Below, piece by piece: positions 56,475 to 64,000 of a DNA stretch of 64,000 bases. The translations under genes were made by a program, and so were the position numbers. The DNA is from Marivirga aurantiaca (GTDB taxonomy: Bacteria; Bacteroidota; Bacteroidia; Cytophagales; Cyclobacteriaceae). The stretch's first letter is position 1. Every line of letters begins with the position of its first letter. The stretch covers positions 1 through 64,000 of the forward strand of contig NZ_JAEQBW010000007.1 in NCBI RefSeq assembly GCF_016679925.1. The letters run 5' to 3'. The notes beneath the pieces were generated by a model, which had not been told where the DNA came from, did not search any database, and saw only the letters and a list, made by a program, of their open reading frames with translations.

Positions 56475-57476
56475 ATGCAATATTCAAAAATAATAGGCTT
56501 AGGCCATTCCGTTCCGGAAACTGTTGTCACCAATGATGATTTGTCAAAAATATTGGATACAACAGATGAGTGGATTGTGGAAAGAACCGGCATTAGGGAA
56601 AGAAGGTTTTTTGACCCTAACATAGAAGGTAGCTTAGCTAAAATGGCCAAAAAAGCTGCTGAAATGGCATTGGAAAGAGCCAAAATGTCTAAGGATGACA
56701 TAGATTTTATCATTTTCGCCAGCATCACCCCAGATTATTTTTTCCCTGGATCAAGTGTTTTGTTACAACGCGAAATGGGAATGGGCACTATTGGTTGCCT
56801 GGATATCAGAAATGCTTGCTCAGGTTTTATTTATAGTATTTCCGTAGCAGATCAATTCATAAAAACCGGCATGTATAAAAATATTATGGTAGTGGGTGGA
56901 GAAATTCAATCAACAGCCATTGATATGACAGACAGAGGTCGTTCAACAGCAGTGATTTTTGGCGATGGGGTAGGAGTAGCTATTTTAAGTGCAAGTGATG
57001 AAAAAGGTATTTTATCTACGCACTTGCATGCAGAAGGAACTCATGCGGAAGAACTGTTTGTAAAAGATCCCGGAAGTAGCAGGTCCAGGGATGAAAGGCA
57101 ACCGGAACAAATCCTGGATACATCAGGCTACAAAGTTTATATGAATGGAAACATGGTTTTTAAACATGCTGTAGTCCGCTTTCATGAGGTAATTGAAGAA
57201 GCTTTGAATAAGAATGATTTGAAATCAAGTGATATTGATATGCTCATTCCCCATCAGGCCAATCTCAGGATTTCCAAATTCATCCAAAGCAAGCTGGGTC
57301 TTTCTGATGATAATGTATTCAATAATATCCAGAAGTATGGTAATACAACCGCAGCATCCATCCCCATCGCATTAAGCGAGGCCTGGGAGGAAGGTAAAAT
57401 CAATTCGGGGGACTTAGTTTGTTTGGCAGCTTTTGGCAGTGGATTCACCTGGGGCTCTGCGCTTATCAGATGGTAA
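56475..57476 (+). CDS. fabH: Beta-ketoacyl-ACP synthase III
   Basis: The 333-residue protein starts MQYSKIIGLGHSVPETVVTN. It has WIVERTGIRERR, the catalytic Cys in DIRNACSGFIYS (about 114), His in LIPHQANLRI (about 257), and Asn in YGNTTAASIPIAL (about 287). FabH condenses acetyl- or branched acyl-CoA with malonyl-ACP to start fatty-acid synthesis. It stands alone, away from an acpP-fab operon; the isolated position and 333-residue length suggest a second FabH paralogue is possible. Confidence 0.96.
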   Translation: MQYSKIIGLGHSVPETVVTNDDLSKILDTTDEWIVERTGIRERRFFDPNIEGSLAKMAKKAAEMALERAKMSKDDIDFIIFASITPDYFFPGSSVLLQREMGMGTIGCLDIRNACSGFIYSISVADQFIKTGMYKNIMVVGGEIQSTAIDMTDRGRSTAVIFGDGVGVAILSASDEKGILSTHLHAEGTHAEELFVKDPGSSRSRDERQPEQILDTSGYKVYMNGNMVFKHAVVRFHEVIEEALNKNDLKSSDIDMLIPHQANLRISKFIQSKLGLSDDNVFNNIQKYGNTTAASIPIALSEAWEEGKINSGDLVCLAAFGSGFTWGSALIRW

Positions 57477-57572
57477 TAGGTTGGTAATTTTGATTGGCAA
57501 ATGCTAATAATTTTATTTTACCATTATTTTTAAGTAGATTTTATTCTAGATTTAGCTAAATAACTAAAAACT

Positions 57573-57797
57573 ATGATTACTAAACAATACAATCCAAGCC
57601 AATTGGAAGTTGAAATAGCCAAGGCAATTAAGGAATTATCTTCTCAAATAGAAAGCAAATTAAGTGATTGTAAAATCATTGAAATTGAAGATAAGATCAT
57701 GGCTGATAATCCACTGGTAAAAATTAAGCTTGTAGACAAGGACAATGATCCACATGAAGTAGTTTTAAAAATCATCCAAAAGCCTGATCAATTTTAG
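57573..57797 (+). CDS. Small conserved hypothetical protein (74 aa)
   Basis: The acidic protein starts MITKQYNPSQLEVEIAKAIKELS and has the strand-rich middle NPLVKIKLVDKDNDPHEVVLKIIQKPDQF. No signal, TM helix or known motif. It precedes the 196-residue gene by 32 bases and may share its transcript. Function unknown. Confidence 0.65.
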   Translation: MITKQYNPSQLEVEIAKAIKELSSQIESKLSDCKIIEIEDKIMADNPLVKIKLVDKDNDPHEVVLKIIQKPDQF

Positions 57798-57829
57798 AAA
57801 CAGAAATGTATTGAGGGCGTTTTTATAAA

Positions 57830-58420
57830 ATGGCATTATTTTCCTTACAAGAACTCGATATAGCCAATGATCCTTATATCTTACTGATTAAGAATAGGGT
57901 GATGGAAAAGGTGAATGGCTTAATGGGTGAATTGGAGAAGGAAATCCACCAGTTGCTTCAAAATGAAGGTCTTAATCTTCCTGAAGAGATCAATACACTT
58001 CATGGTAAAATATCCAAAGGAGAAAATTACAAGCATCTTCCGTATATGATGTTAGATTATCCTGCCTATTTTACCAAACAGGATATTTTCGCTTTTAGAA
58101 GCATGTTTTATTGGGGCCATTTCATTTCTTTTACCATTCATTTACAAGGCAAATACAATGACCGTTACGGGCTCAGACTGATTGATGAATTTTCTGAAAC
58201 CGAGGAAGTGTATTTTTGTGTAAATAGTAATCCCTGGGAATATATTTACCATCCTAATAACTATCAATTAATTACAGAACTTGGAAAAAAGAGAATGATC
58301 CATCACCACAAGGAAAATGGCTTTATAAAACTAAGCATATGTTTTCCCATTTCTAGTTTGCCCGATGCCCCACAATTGATCAACCCTTTTTTTAAAGAGA
58401 TAATCCAGGCTATTTTATGA
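57830..58420 (+). CDS. Hypothetical protein (196 aa)
   Basis: The protein is soluble. It starts MALFSLQELDIANDPYILLIKNRVMEKV and contains LPYMMLDYPAYFTKQDIFAFRSMFYWGHFISFTIHLQG and LRLIDEFSETEEVYFCVNSNPWEYIYH. Aromatic residues are unusually many. I do not recognise the family, and no catalytic motif is clear. A conserved Bacteroidota protein is likely. Confidence 0.7.
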   Translation: MALFSLQELDIANDPYILLIKNRVMEKVNGLMGELEKEIHQLLQNEGLNLPEEINTLHGKISKGENYKHLPYMMLDYPAYFTKQDIFAFRSMFYWGHFISFTIHLQGKYNDRYGLRLIDEFSETEEVYFCVNSNPWEYIYHPNNYQLITELGKKRMIHHHKENGFIKLSICFPISSLPDAPQLINPFFKEIIQAIL

Positions 58421-58597
58421 AAAAGTCATCCCAAGTACTCAGGACCAACCGAGTATGAATATTAAAAGTAATGGGACAGTTTTCGAGTATTTTGACAGCT
58501 AAACTATTCCATGTGACAACTTAAAATTAATTATATACACATGAAACAATTAGTTGTTGTGAGGGGTTATTAAAATAACCATCAAACGATAGTCATT

Positions 58598-58783
58598 ATG
58601 TATAATTTTTTTAATTTCTTCAAAAAGAAATCCGAACATCAAAAGTTGAGCGACCAATATAAGCGTATGATGGAGGAGTACCATAAATTAAGCACAGTAG
58701 ATCGTAGAAAGGCTGATGAAAAAATGGCAAGGGCAGATGAAATCTCCAAAAAGATAGATGCTTTAAATAAGGAGAAAAAGTAA
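58598..58783 (+). CDS. Lacal_2735-family small protein
   Basis: The 61-residue protein starts MYNFFNFFKKKSEHQKLSDQ and is a charged helix (YKRMMEEYHKLSTVDRRKADEKMARADEIS). The N-terminal FFKKKSExxKL and HKLSTxxRxxxD pattern matches the Lacal_2735 family of Bacteroidota, whose function is unknown. Short but clear. Confidence 0.75.
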   Translation: MYNFFNFFKKKSEHQKLSDQYKRMMEEYHKLSTVDRRKADEKMARADEISKKIDALNKEKK

Positions 58784-58812
58784 GTTAATACTAATAATTA
58801 TTGATAGTTTTG

Positions 58813-58834
58813 AGGGATTTATTTCCCTTTTTTT
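58813..58834 (+). terminator. Weak hairpin terminator
   Basis: AGGGA (58813-58817) pairs with TCCCT (58824-58828) and is followed by seven T. It lies 30 bases after the Lacal_2735 gene and before the DinB gene. Confidence 0.5.
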
Positions 58835-58859
58835 ATTTCATATTTATATTACCTGAACA

Positions 58860-59363
58860 ATGGTTTTGAAACATGCACTTTTCTACGATAGATATGTGAA
58901 TTCTGTCACTTTACCTATAAATGATGCTCTCAAAAATCAATTGGTCGAGATAGAATCATTTCTATCGCAATTGGATGATGAGATTTTGAAATTCAGTTAT
59001 GCCGATGGCAAGTGGTCGCTGAAAGAAGTTTTGCTACATTGTCTGGATGTAGAAAGGATTATGATGGTGAGGGCTTTGATGATTAGTAGGGGAGAAAGCA
59101 CGAATTTACCTGGTTTCGATGAAAATGCTTATGTGGAAAAATTAGAGTCCGGGGATATCACATTAGCGCAAATTAAAAGTGATTTTAAATATTTAAGGCA
59201 AAGTAACATCAGCCTGTTGGCTATGACGCCTGCAGAAATACTAGATAAAATTGGTGAGATGGATAACAAAGAAGTCTCTGTAGCTAGCTTGTGGTTCATA
59301 ATTGTTGGGCACTGGAATCATCATCTAATGATTATAAATGAACGCTACATGAATCAAAAATAA
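58860..59363 (+). CDS. DinB-superfamily protein
   Basis: The 167-residue protein has a four-helix bundle with the DinB features FLSQLDDEILKFSYADGKWSLKEVLLHCLDVERI and WFIIVGHWNHHLMIINERY, whose histidines sit where DinB-fold enzymes bind a metal ion. Many members use a thiol cofactor; others are of unknown function. No neighbour suggests a substrate. Confidence 0.85.
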   Translation: MVLKHALFYDRYVNSVTLPINDALKNQLVEIESFLSQLDDEILKFSYADGKWSLKEVLLHCLDVERIMMVRALMISRGESTNLPGFDENAYVEKLESGDITLAQIKSDFKYLRQSNISLLAMTPAEILDKIGEMDNKEVSVASLWFIIVGHWNHHLMIINERYMNQK

Positions 59364-59555
59364 TTAGATAGATTCTACTATTACAAAGAGATCAAATATG
59401 GGAGGTCGGTTTTCAACAATAAAATAAATGTTGTTATAAAAAGTAATGCCTGGCTGTATGTCTTTATATAATATGCTTTTTTAAATGATTCCTTTCATTT
59501 AATTATTTGTTATATTCATATCTATTACTTTATTTACTATCAAAAACAAAAAGAG

Positions 59556-59900
59556 ATGAATTTTATCATAAAGCTTATTTTATCCGCACTTTCAGTTATT
59601 GTTGCTGCCTACCTTTTACCGGGAGCACATATTGATGGTTTTTTTACTGCATTTGTTGTTGCTCTTGTTTTAGCGCTGTTTAGTGCAACCCTTAAACCGC
59701 TACTTACAATACTGACTATTCCCATCACTATATTTACATTGGGTCTATTTCTATTAGTGATCAATGCAATAATGATTTTGTTGGCTGACTATTTTGTTCC
59801 AGGGTTTACAGTGGACGGATTTTGGTGGGCATTATTGTTTGGGGTTATTCTTGCACTGGTCAATGGTATATTTGATGCGATAAGCAGAAAACCCGCTTGA
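59556..59900 (+). CDS. Phage-holin-family (Mycobacterial phage holin superfamily IV, YvlD-like) membrane protein
   Basis: The 114-residue protein has four transmembrane helices, beginning IIKLILSALSVIVAAYLLPGAHIDGF, with the family phrases ALFSATLKPLLTILTIPITIFTLGLFLLVINAIMILLADYFVPGF and FWWALLFGVILALVNGIF. This is the PF04020 type (YvlD-like). It is a normal chromosomal membrane protein; the holin name does not imply a prophage here. Confidence 0.9.
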   Translation: MNFIIKLILSALSVIVAAYLLPGAHIDGFFTAFVVALVLALFSATLKPLLTILTIPITIFTLGLFLLVINAIMILLADYFVPGFTVDGFWWALLFGVILALVNGIFDAISRKPA

Positions 59901-59963
59901 TTTTTTATTGTGTTTTATTGAAAATATATTGTACATTATTATCGCTTAACAACATTTTATAAC

Positions 59964-60527
59964 ATGAATTCACAGAACCCAACTTTCGACCCACAAGAAA
60001 TAGCTAAACTGAAAGAGGAAATTGCCAAAAGCAATAACCAATTTGTAATGGTAGATTCTGAGGATAACAACGAAGAGTATAAAAATTTTCGTTTTGTCGG
60101 TATGTACGAAGGGAAAGAAGCTATTTTTGATGCAGTTATCTATACTTTACGCTTGCACCATGCAAGTGAAGTGTATGAACTGGCCGAGCATAAGGCTGCA
60201 CAGAAGTTCCCCAACTTTAAACCCATTCGATTTCAGGAAGATGAAAATGGTGATTTAAGAACATTAAATAATGTGGAGGAAGAGATAGGACTCTACATTG
60301 CTGAAATGATTGATGAGCTGGAAGATGAAGATGCTGTAAAAGTGCAGGAACATGTGGATATGGATAGTGGCGGGGATGATGGTATTGGATTGGATATTGG
60401 GCTTAATGTGGATGAAGTTTCTGATGAGGTAATCAATCAGTTTATCCATGATTTCAATGAAGATTGTATAGAGCTGGATACAACCTTATATTCTTTTCAA
60501 TCTGATGAAGAAGAAGAATATGATTGA
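59964..60527 (+). CDS. Acidic conserved hypothetical protein (187 aa)
   Basis: The protein is very acidic. It starts MNSQNPTFDPQEIAKLKEEIAKSNNQFVM, has a conserved middle (FVGMYEGKEAIFDAVIYTLRLHHASEVYELAEHKAAQKFP) and an Asp/Glu-rich C-terminal half (VEEEIGLYIAEMIDELEDED). No known family or motif. It has no signal or TM segment. A short imperfect hairpin (60566-60586) followed by T lies just before the next gene. Confidence 0.7.
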   Translation: MNSQNPTFDPQEIAKLKEEIAKSNNQFVMVDSEDNNEEYKNFRFVGMYEGKEAIFDAVIYTLRLHHASEVYELAEHKAAQKFPNFKPIRFQEDENGDLRTLNNVEEEIGLYIAEMIDELEDEDAVKVQEHVDMDSGGDDGIGLDIGLNVDEVSDEVINQFIHDFNEDCIELDTTLYSFQSDEEEEYD

Positions 60528-60593
60528 GCATAGCTTTATTAGTTAAAACAAGTTTTTATCCTTAGGTGTTATTTTTTAAATAGCACTTTTTTT

Positions 60594-61496
60594 ATGTTAA
60601 AAATAGCCTACAGAGAAGAATATACTCACCCCTTACCGGCAAACCATCGTTTTCCGATGGAAAAGTATCACTTATTGCCTGAGCAATTATTGTATGAGGG
60701 TACTATTCAGGAAAGCAACTTATTTTTACCTGGATTCCTGTCTGAAGAAAATATTGTTGGTACCCATCATATTGCTTACTGGGAGAAACTGAAAACCCTC
60801 TCCATTAGCAGGCAGGAAGAACGCAGAACCGGATTTCCTCTATCACAGGCACTGGTTGACAGGGAAAGATTGATTAATCAAGGTACTATTGAAGCAGCAG
60901 ATTTTGCACTGCAATATAAGGTGGCAATGAACATAGCGGGCGGCACGCATCATGCATTTACAGATAGAGGAGAAGGATTTTGCTTGTTGAATGATATTGC
61001 TATTGCTTCCAATTATTTACTGGCAAATAACAAGGTAAACCAAATACTGGTTGTGGATCTTGATGTTCATCAGGGAAATGGGACAGCTGAAATTTTCAAA
61101 TATGAGTCCAGAGTTTTTACTTTCAGCATGCACGGAAAGAGCAACTACCCTATGCACAAGGAACAATCTGACCTGGATATAGCACTTGAAGACGGCTGTG
61201 ATGATAAAACTTATCTTAAAATATTGGATCAATCTTTGCCAAGATTAATAGATGAGGTTCAGCCTGATTTTATCTTTTTTCAATCCGGAGTGGATGTTTT
61301 AGCTACAGATAAGCTCGGAAGATTAGGAATGACGATTGAAGGTTGTAAAATGCGCGACAAAATTGTCTTTGATTTGTGCTGTAGAAATCAAATTCCTGTT
61401 ATGACTAGTATGGGTGGTGGTTATTCCGCTAAAATATCTCATATCTTAGAGGCCCATGCCAATACTTATCGAGTGGCTCAGGAAATATTTTTCTAA
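60594..61496 (+). CDS. HDAC-family (AcuC/HDAC-like) amidohydrolase
   Basis: The 300-residue protein has the histone-deacetylase-fold active site: GGTHHAFTDRGEGFCLLNDIAIA (two His), VVDLDVHQGNGTAEIF (Asp/His metal ligands), FQSGVDVLATDKLGRLGM and MGGGYSAKISHI. Bacterial members deacetylate acetyl-polyamines or acetyl-lysine proteins; the substrate cannot be told. It is followed by the rhomboid gene after 40 bases. Confidence 0.92.
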   Translation: MLKIAYREEYTHPLPANHRFPMEKYHLLPEQLLYEGTIQESNLFLPGFLSEENIVGTHHIAYWEKLKTLSISRQEERRTGFPLSQALVDRERLINQGTIEAADFALQYKVAMNIAGGTHHAFTDRGEGFCLLNDIAIASNYLLANNKVNQILVVDLDVHQGNGTAEIFKYESRVFTFSMHGKSNYPMHKEQSDLDIALEDGCDDKTYLKILDQSLPRLIDEVQPDFIFFQSGVDVLATDKLGRLGMTIEGCKMRDKIVFDLCCRNQIPVMTSMGGGYSAKISHILEAHANTYRVAQEIFF

Positions 61497-61536
61497 GATT
61501 TTACCTTTGTTCAAAGATTTTACGTAAATTATATAA

Positions 61537-62307
61537 ATGTCAAAAGAAAAATCTCTTTTCAGGCAAAGCGTAGTCTTTTCAAGCTACATTATCTTATTAC
61601 TTTGGTTGGTAAAATCCATTGAATGGGCTTTTTCTGCCAATTTTGCTCATTTTGGTATTTATCCAAGGCATTTATTGGGAACCATTGGTATTTTCACTTC
61701 CCCTTTTATTCATGGTGATTTTTTACACCTGCTTTCCAATAGTTTTTCATTGATGTTGCTTATCATTATACTTTTCTTCTTTTATGATAAAATTGCATTG
61801 CGGGCATTGTTATTTGTATATATTTTAACAGGCGTAAGTGTCTGGTTTATAGCCAGGGAAGCCTATCATATAGGTGCAAGCGGTGTTATTTATGGAATAG
61901 CTTCTTTTATTCTTTTCAGCGGCTTGTTAAGGAAAAATCAATCCTCTTTGGCATTATCCTTTGTTGTTTTGCTACTCTATGGAGGTATGTTTTATGGGGT
62001 TTTGCCTCAGGATGGCCATATTTCATGGGAATCTCATTTGATGGGCCTGCTAAGTGGATTAATTGTAGCTTTTTTTCTTAGAAATGAATTTGCAGGCCAG
62101 GCAGAGCTGAAATTGCATTTTGAAGAAATTTCAGATGAAGATGAGTTCCCGGAAACTGAGGCCTCTGAATTTACTTTTACTTCAGGCCCGCAAAATTATC
62201 AATATCAATATACTCCCAAAATTAATCCTATCAATCATGCTTCAAATGAAGCAGATAAACTTCAGGGAACAAAATTATCTGAGGAGGAAGAAAAAACAGC
62301 TGAATAA
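61537..62307 (+). CDS. Rhomboid-family intramembrane serine protease
   Basis: The 256-residue protein has six transmembrane helices with SPFIHGDFLHLLSNSFSLMLL, the catalytic serine in AYHIGASGVIYGIASFIL (Ser about 115), and the catalytic histidine in HISWESHLMGLLSGL. It cleaves transmembrane substrates within the membrane. The C-terminal 60 residues are an acidic, low-complexity cytoplasmic tail. It lies after the HDAC-like gene. Confidence 0.92.
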   Translation: MSKEKSLFRQSVVFSSYIILLLWLVKSIEWAFSANFAHFGIYPRHLLGTIGIFTSPFIHGDFLHLLSNSFSLMLLIIILFFFYDKIALRALLFVYILTGVSVWFIAREAYHIGASGVIYGIASFILFSGLLRKNQSSLALSFVVLLLYGGMFYGVLPQDGHISWESHLMGLLSGLIVAFFLRNEFAGQAELKLHFEEISDEDEFPETEASEFTFTSGPQNYQYQYTPKINPINHASNEADKLQGTKLSEEEEKTAE

Positions 62308-62519
62308 TTATTGAGAGCTTTCGGGTGTATCTTTCCTATCCTATTTGCCCTACTTGTGCTGGTAAACCTCTCCGTAAAGTTCTGCAGGACTCTACGGATT
62401 TTCAATAAATCTTTCACTCGGGCTTTTTGAGAGAACTATAGATTGATACTAATTGAGCAAGTTTCGGATTTTATTACATTGAAAGGAAGCCTACTTTTGT
62501 TTTATAAAAATTAGATAAA
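62308..62519. other. Spacer rhomboid / ada with palindrome and possible promoter
   Basis: A nested palindrome CCGTA...TACGG lies at about 62371-62400. TACTTTTG (62492-62499) fits TAnnTTTG about 21 bases before the ada start; the matching -33 is poor. Confidence 0.4.
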
Positions 62520-63374
62520 ATGAAGGAGCAAGAATATATTAATTATACACGAATAGCTGAAGCTATCAATTATCTACAACAAAATTTTAAAAATCAACCC
62601 ACACTCAATGAGGTTGCCGAGAAAGTGCACTTAAGTCCGTTTCATTTTCAAAGGCTTTTTACTGACTGGGCTGGGGTTAGCCCTAAGAAATTCCTGCAGT
62701 ACCTTAACGTACAATATGCTAAGCAAATTTTAAGTAACAGTCAAGCCACATTGTTTGACGCTGCATATGAAACTGGCCTTTCAGGTACAGGAAGACTTCA
62801 TGATCTGTTTGTTAAAATTGAAGGAATGACTCCCGGAGAATACAAAAGTCAGGGAGAAAATCTCACTATTAATTATAGCTACGAGAAAAGTGCATTTGGA
62901 GAAATACTGATAGCATCAACCAATAAAGGAATTTGTTATATGGGCTTTGTTGAAGAAAAGAATAGTGCCTTTTCTGAATTGCAACAGCGTTTTCCAAGAG
63001 CTACTTTTATGCACACATCAGACCCTATTCAACAAAATGCTTTACAAATATACTCGTACGATTGGAGTAAAATCCATCAGATAAAACTGCATTTGAAAGG
63101 AACAGATTTCCAACTCAAAGTATGGGAAGCACTATTGAAAATCCCTATGGGCAAATTGGCCACTTACGGAAACATAGCCAATAAAATACAAAGCCCAAAA
63201 GCTTCCAGAGCCGTTGGAACAGCAATAGGAAGCAATCCTGTTGCTTTTTTAATTCCTTGTCACAGGGTTATCCAATCCTCAGGTGTGTTTGGAGGGTACA
63301 TGTGGGGATCAGCCAGAAAGGCAGCAATTATTGGATGGGAAGCTTCCAAAGTTTCAACTGGTGATAATCAATAA
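62520..63374 (+). CDS. ada: AraC-type HTH fused to O6-alkylguanine-DNA methyltransferase (Ada-like)
   Basis: The 284-residue protein has an AraC-type DNA-binding domain (residues about 10-110, NYLQQNFKNQPTLNEVAEKVHLSPFHFQRLF) and an Ogt/MGMT domain with FQLKVWEALLKIPMGKLATYG, SRAVGTAIGSNPVAFLIPCHRVI. The Cys in PCHRV (about 251) accepts the alkyl group. The zinc-finger N-terminal domain of E. coli Ada (with Cys38) is missing, so it can accept O6-alkyl adducts but cannot use methylphosphotriester sensing. It probably repairs DNA and may control itself and the 2OG oxygenase next to it, which starts 2 bases after its stop. Confidence 0.92.
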   Translation: MKEQEYINYTRIAEAINYLQQNFKNQPTLNEVAEKVHLSPFHFQRLFTDWAGVSPKKFLQYLNVQYAKQILSNSQATLFDAAYETGLSGTGRLHDLFVKIEGMTPGEYKSQGENLTINYSYEKSAFGEILIASTNKGICYMGFVEEKNSAFSELQQRFPRATFMHTSDPIQQNALQIYSYDWSKIHQIKLHLKGTDFQLKVWEALLKIPMGKLATYGNIANKIQSPKASRAVGTAIGSNPVAFLIPCHRVIQSSGVFGGYMWGSARKAAIIGWEASKVSTGDNQ

Positions 63375-63376
63375 CT

Positions 63377-64000
63377 ATGGAAGAGCTTGAAACGCAACTT
63401 ACTGAAGTCAATTGGAGCTCAGTATCAGAAAAAATAAATGATAAAGGCTTTGCTGTTATTCCGAGGGTACTTTCGGATGGGCAATGTGAAGAAATTATTG
63501 GTGATTATAACAAGGAAGACTTATATCGAAAAACTGTAGTAATGGAACGTTACCGGTTTGGTTTAGGAGAATATAAATACTTTAATTACCCGCTTCCTGC
63601 AATTATTCAAACGTTAAGAGAAACAATTTACCTTCAATTAGTACCTACTGCTAATCTATGGATGAAAGTGCTAAAGATTGATAAAATCTTCCCTGAAACA
63701 CTTAGTGAATTATTGGCAGATTGTCATAAGAACAATCAGATGAAACCCACTCCGCTCATTCTTAAATATGGTAAAGGTGGTTTTAATACTTTGCATCAGG
63801 ATTTATACGGGGAGGAATACTTCCCACTTCAAGCAGTACTCTTTTTAAACAAGACTGAAGAAGATTATAGTGGTGGAGAGTTTGTTTTAACCCAACAAAT
63901 ACCAAGAGCACAATCCAAAGCCATAGTTCTTAAGCCGAAGAAAGGGGATATGCTGATATTAACCACCAATTTTCGTCCCATTAAAGGAACAAAAGGCTAT
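63377..64000 (+). CDS. 2OG-Fe(II) oxygenase (partial, runs off window)
   Basis: An open frame starts MEELETQLTEVNWSSVSEKI at 63377 and continues in frame to the window end (208 codons). The jelly-roll core shows the metal-binding HxD in FNTLHQDLYGEEYFP and a strand EDYSGGEFVLTQQIP; the distal histidine and the 2OG arginine would be beyond the edge. Sequence type resembles prolyl-4-hydroxylase-like proteins. It lies 2 bases after the Ada-like gene, so a role in alkylation repair similar to AlkB is possible but not shown. Confidence 0.82.
   Translation, partial: MEELETQLTEVNWSSVSEKINDKGFAVIPRVLSDGQCEEIIGDYNKEDLYRKTVVMERYRFGLGEYKYFNYPLPAIIQTLRETIYLQLVPTANLWMKVLKIDKIFPETLSELLADCHKNNQMKPTPLILKYGKGGFNTLHQDLYGEEYFPLQAVLFLNKTEEDYSGGEFVLTQQIPRAQSKAIVLKPKKGDMLILTTNFRPIKGTKGY

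Noticed and set aside
59556-59900. Prophage remnant because of the holin-family gene
   Set aside because: The family is a common chromosomal four-TM protein and no other phage gene is near.

Overview
The window looks like a chromosomal segment of a member of the Bacteroidota, most likely the order Cytophagales. The evidence is low G+C, almost no Shine-Dalgarno sequences, promoters of the Bacteroidota type (TTTG, about 20 bases, TAnnTTTG), many Sec signal peptides and lipoprotein signals, a SprB-repeat adhesin, a TonB-dependent receptor of the CarboxypepD_reg-like type, and the order miaB - sigma-54 activator - lptE - TPR-like gene - secG - groES - groEL. No tRNA, rRNA, CRISPR array, transposase or phage structural gene was seen. 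Genus and species cannot be read from this sequence alone.

Region 1 (1-2356) is the N-terminal part of a giant surface adhesin on the minus strand; it continues beyond the window edge. Its signal peptide has an ACG where the ATG start is expected. Region 2 (2445-15613) is the most striking part. Six minus-strand genes are packed with 4-base overlaps or 4-base gaps: a membrane/HEAT/cNMP-like protein, a periplasmic-propeller sensor with a SpoIIE-type PP2C phosphatase, a protein with three TIR-like Rossmannoid units, a membrane-anchored STAND NTPase with a beta-propeller, an outer-membrane barrel with a TPR-like N-terminus, and a propeller-like lipoprotein. A SiaC/DUF1987 phosphoprotein with its phospho-threonine at residue 68 is encoded divergently. 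I read this as a possible trans-envelope partner-switching and STAND signalling machine.

Region 3 (15689-32628) is mostly housekeeping: S41 protease, PhzF-like protein, a tiny zinc-ribbon protein, a PAQR/hemolysin III protein, the groESL and miaB-secG group, pabB, a YceI lipoprotein, a gamma carbonic anhydrase, a methyltransferase and a TrxB-like flavoprotein. Region 4 (33141-46170) holds a lipoprotein/alpha-beta hydrolase pair, a large metzincin, an HrpB helicase and a TonB-family receptor flanked on both sides by direct copies of a structured repeat. Region 5 (46545-56070) carries MATE, DUF983, an orphan IF2-N-like protein, icd, MscS, lhgO and tyrS on the minus strand. Region 6 (56475-64000) is all plus strand: fabH, several small conserved proteins, DinB, a holin-like membrane protein, an HDAC-family amidohydrolase, a rhomboid protease, an AraC-Ogt fusion and a truncated 2OG-Fe(II) oxygenase.

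The intergenic spaces hold at least two families of imperfect palindromic elements with terminal inverted repeats. Family 1 has copies at 27556, 43333 and 46279; family 2 has copies at 31574 and 39324. Several stems in both families differ between copies by paired, pairing-preserving substitutions, which indicates selection on folded structure or duplication of functional hairpins. Clear hairpin terminators follow groEL, secG, the YceI gene, the TonB receptor and the gene at 48228.
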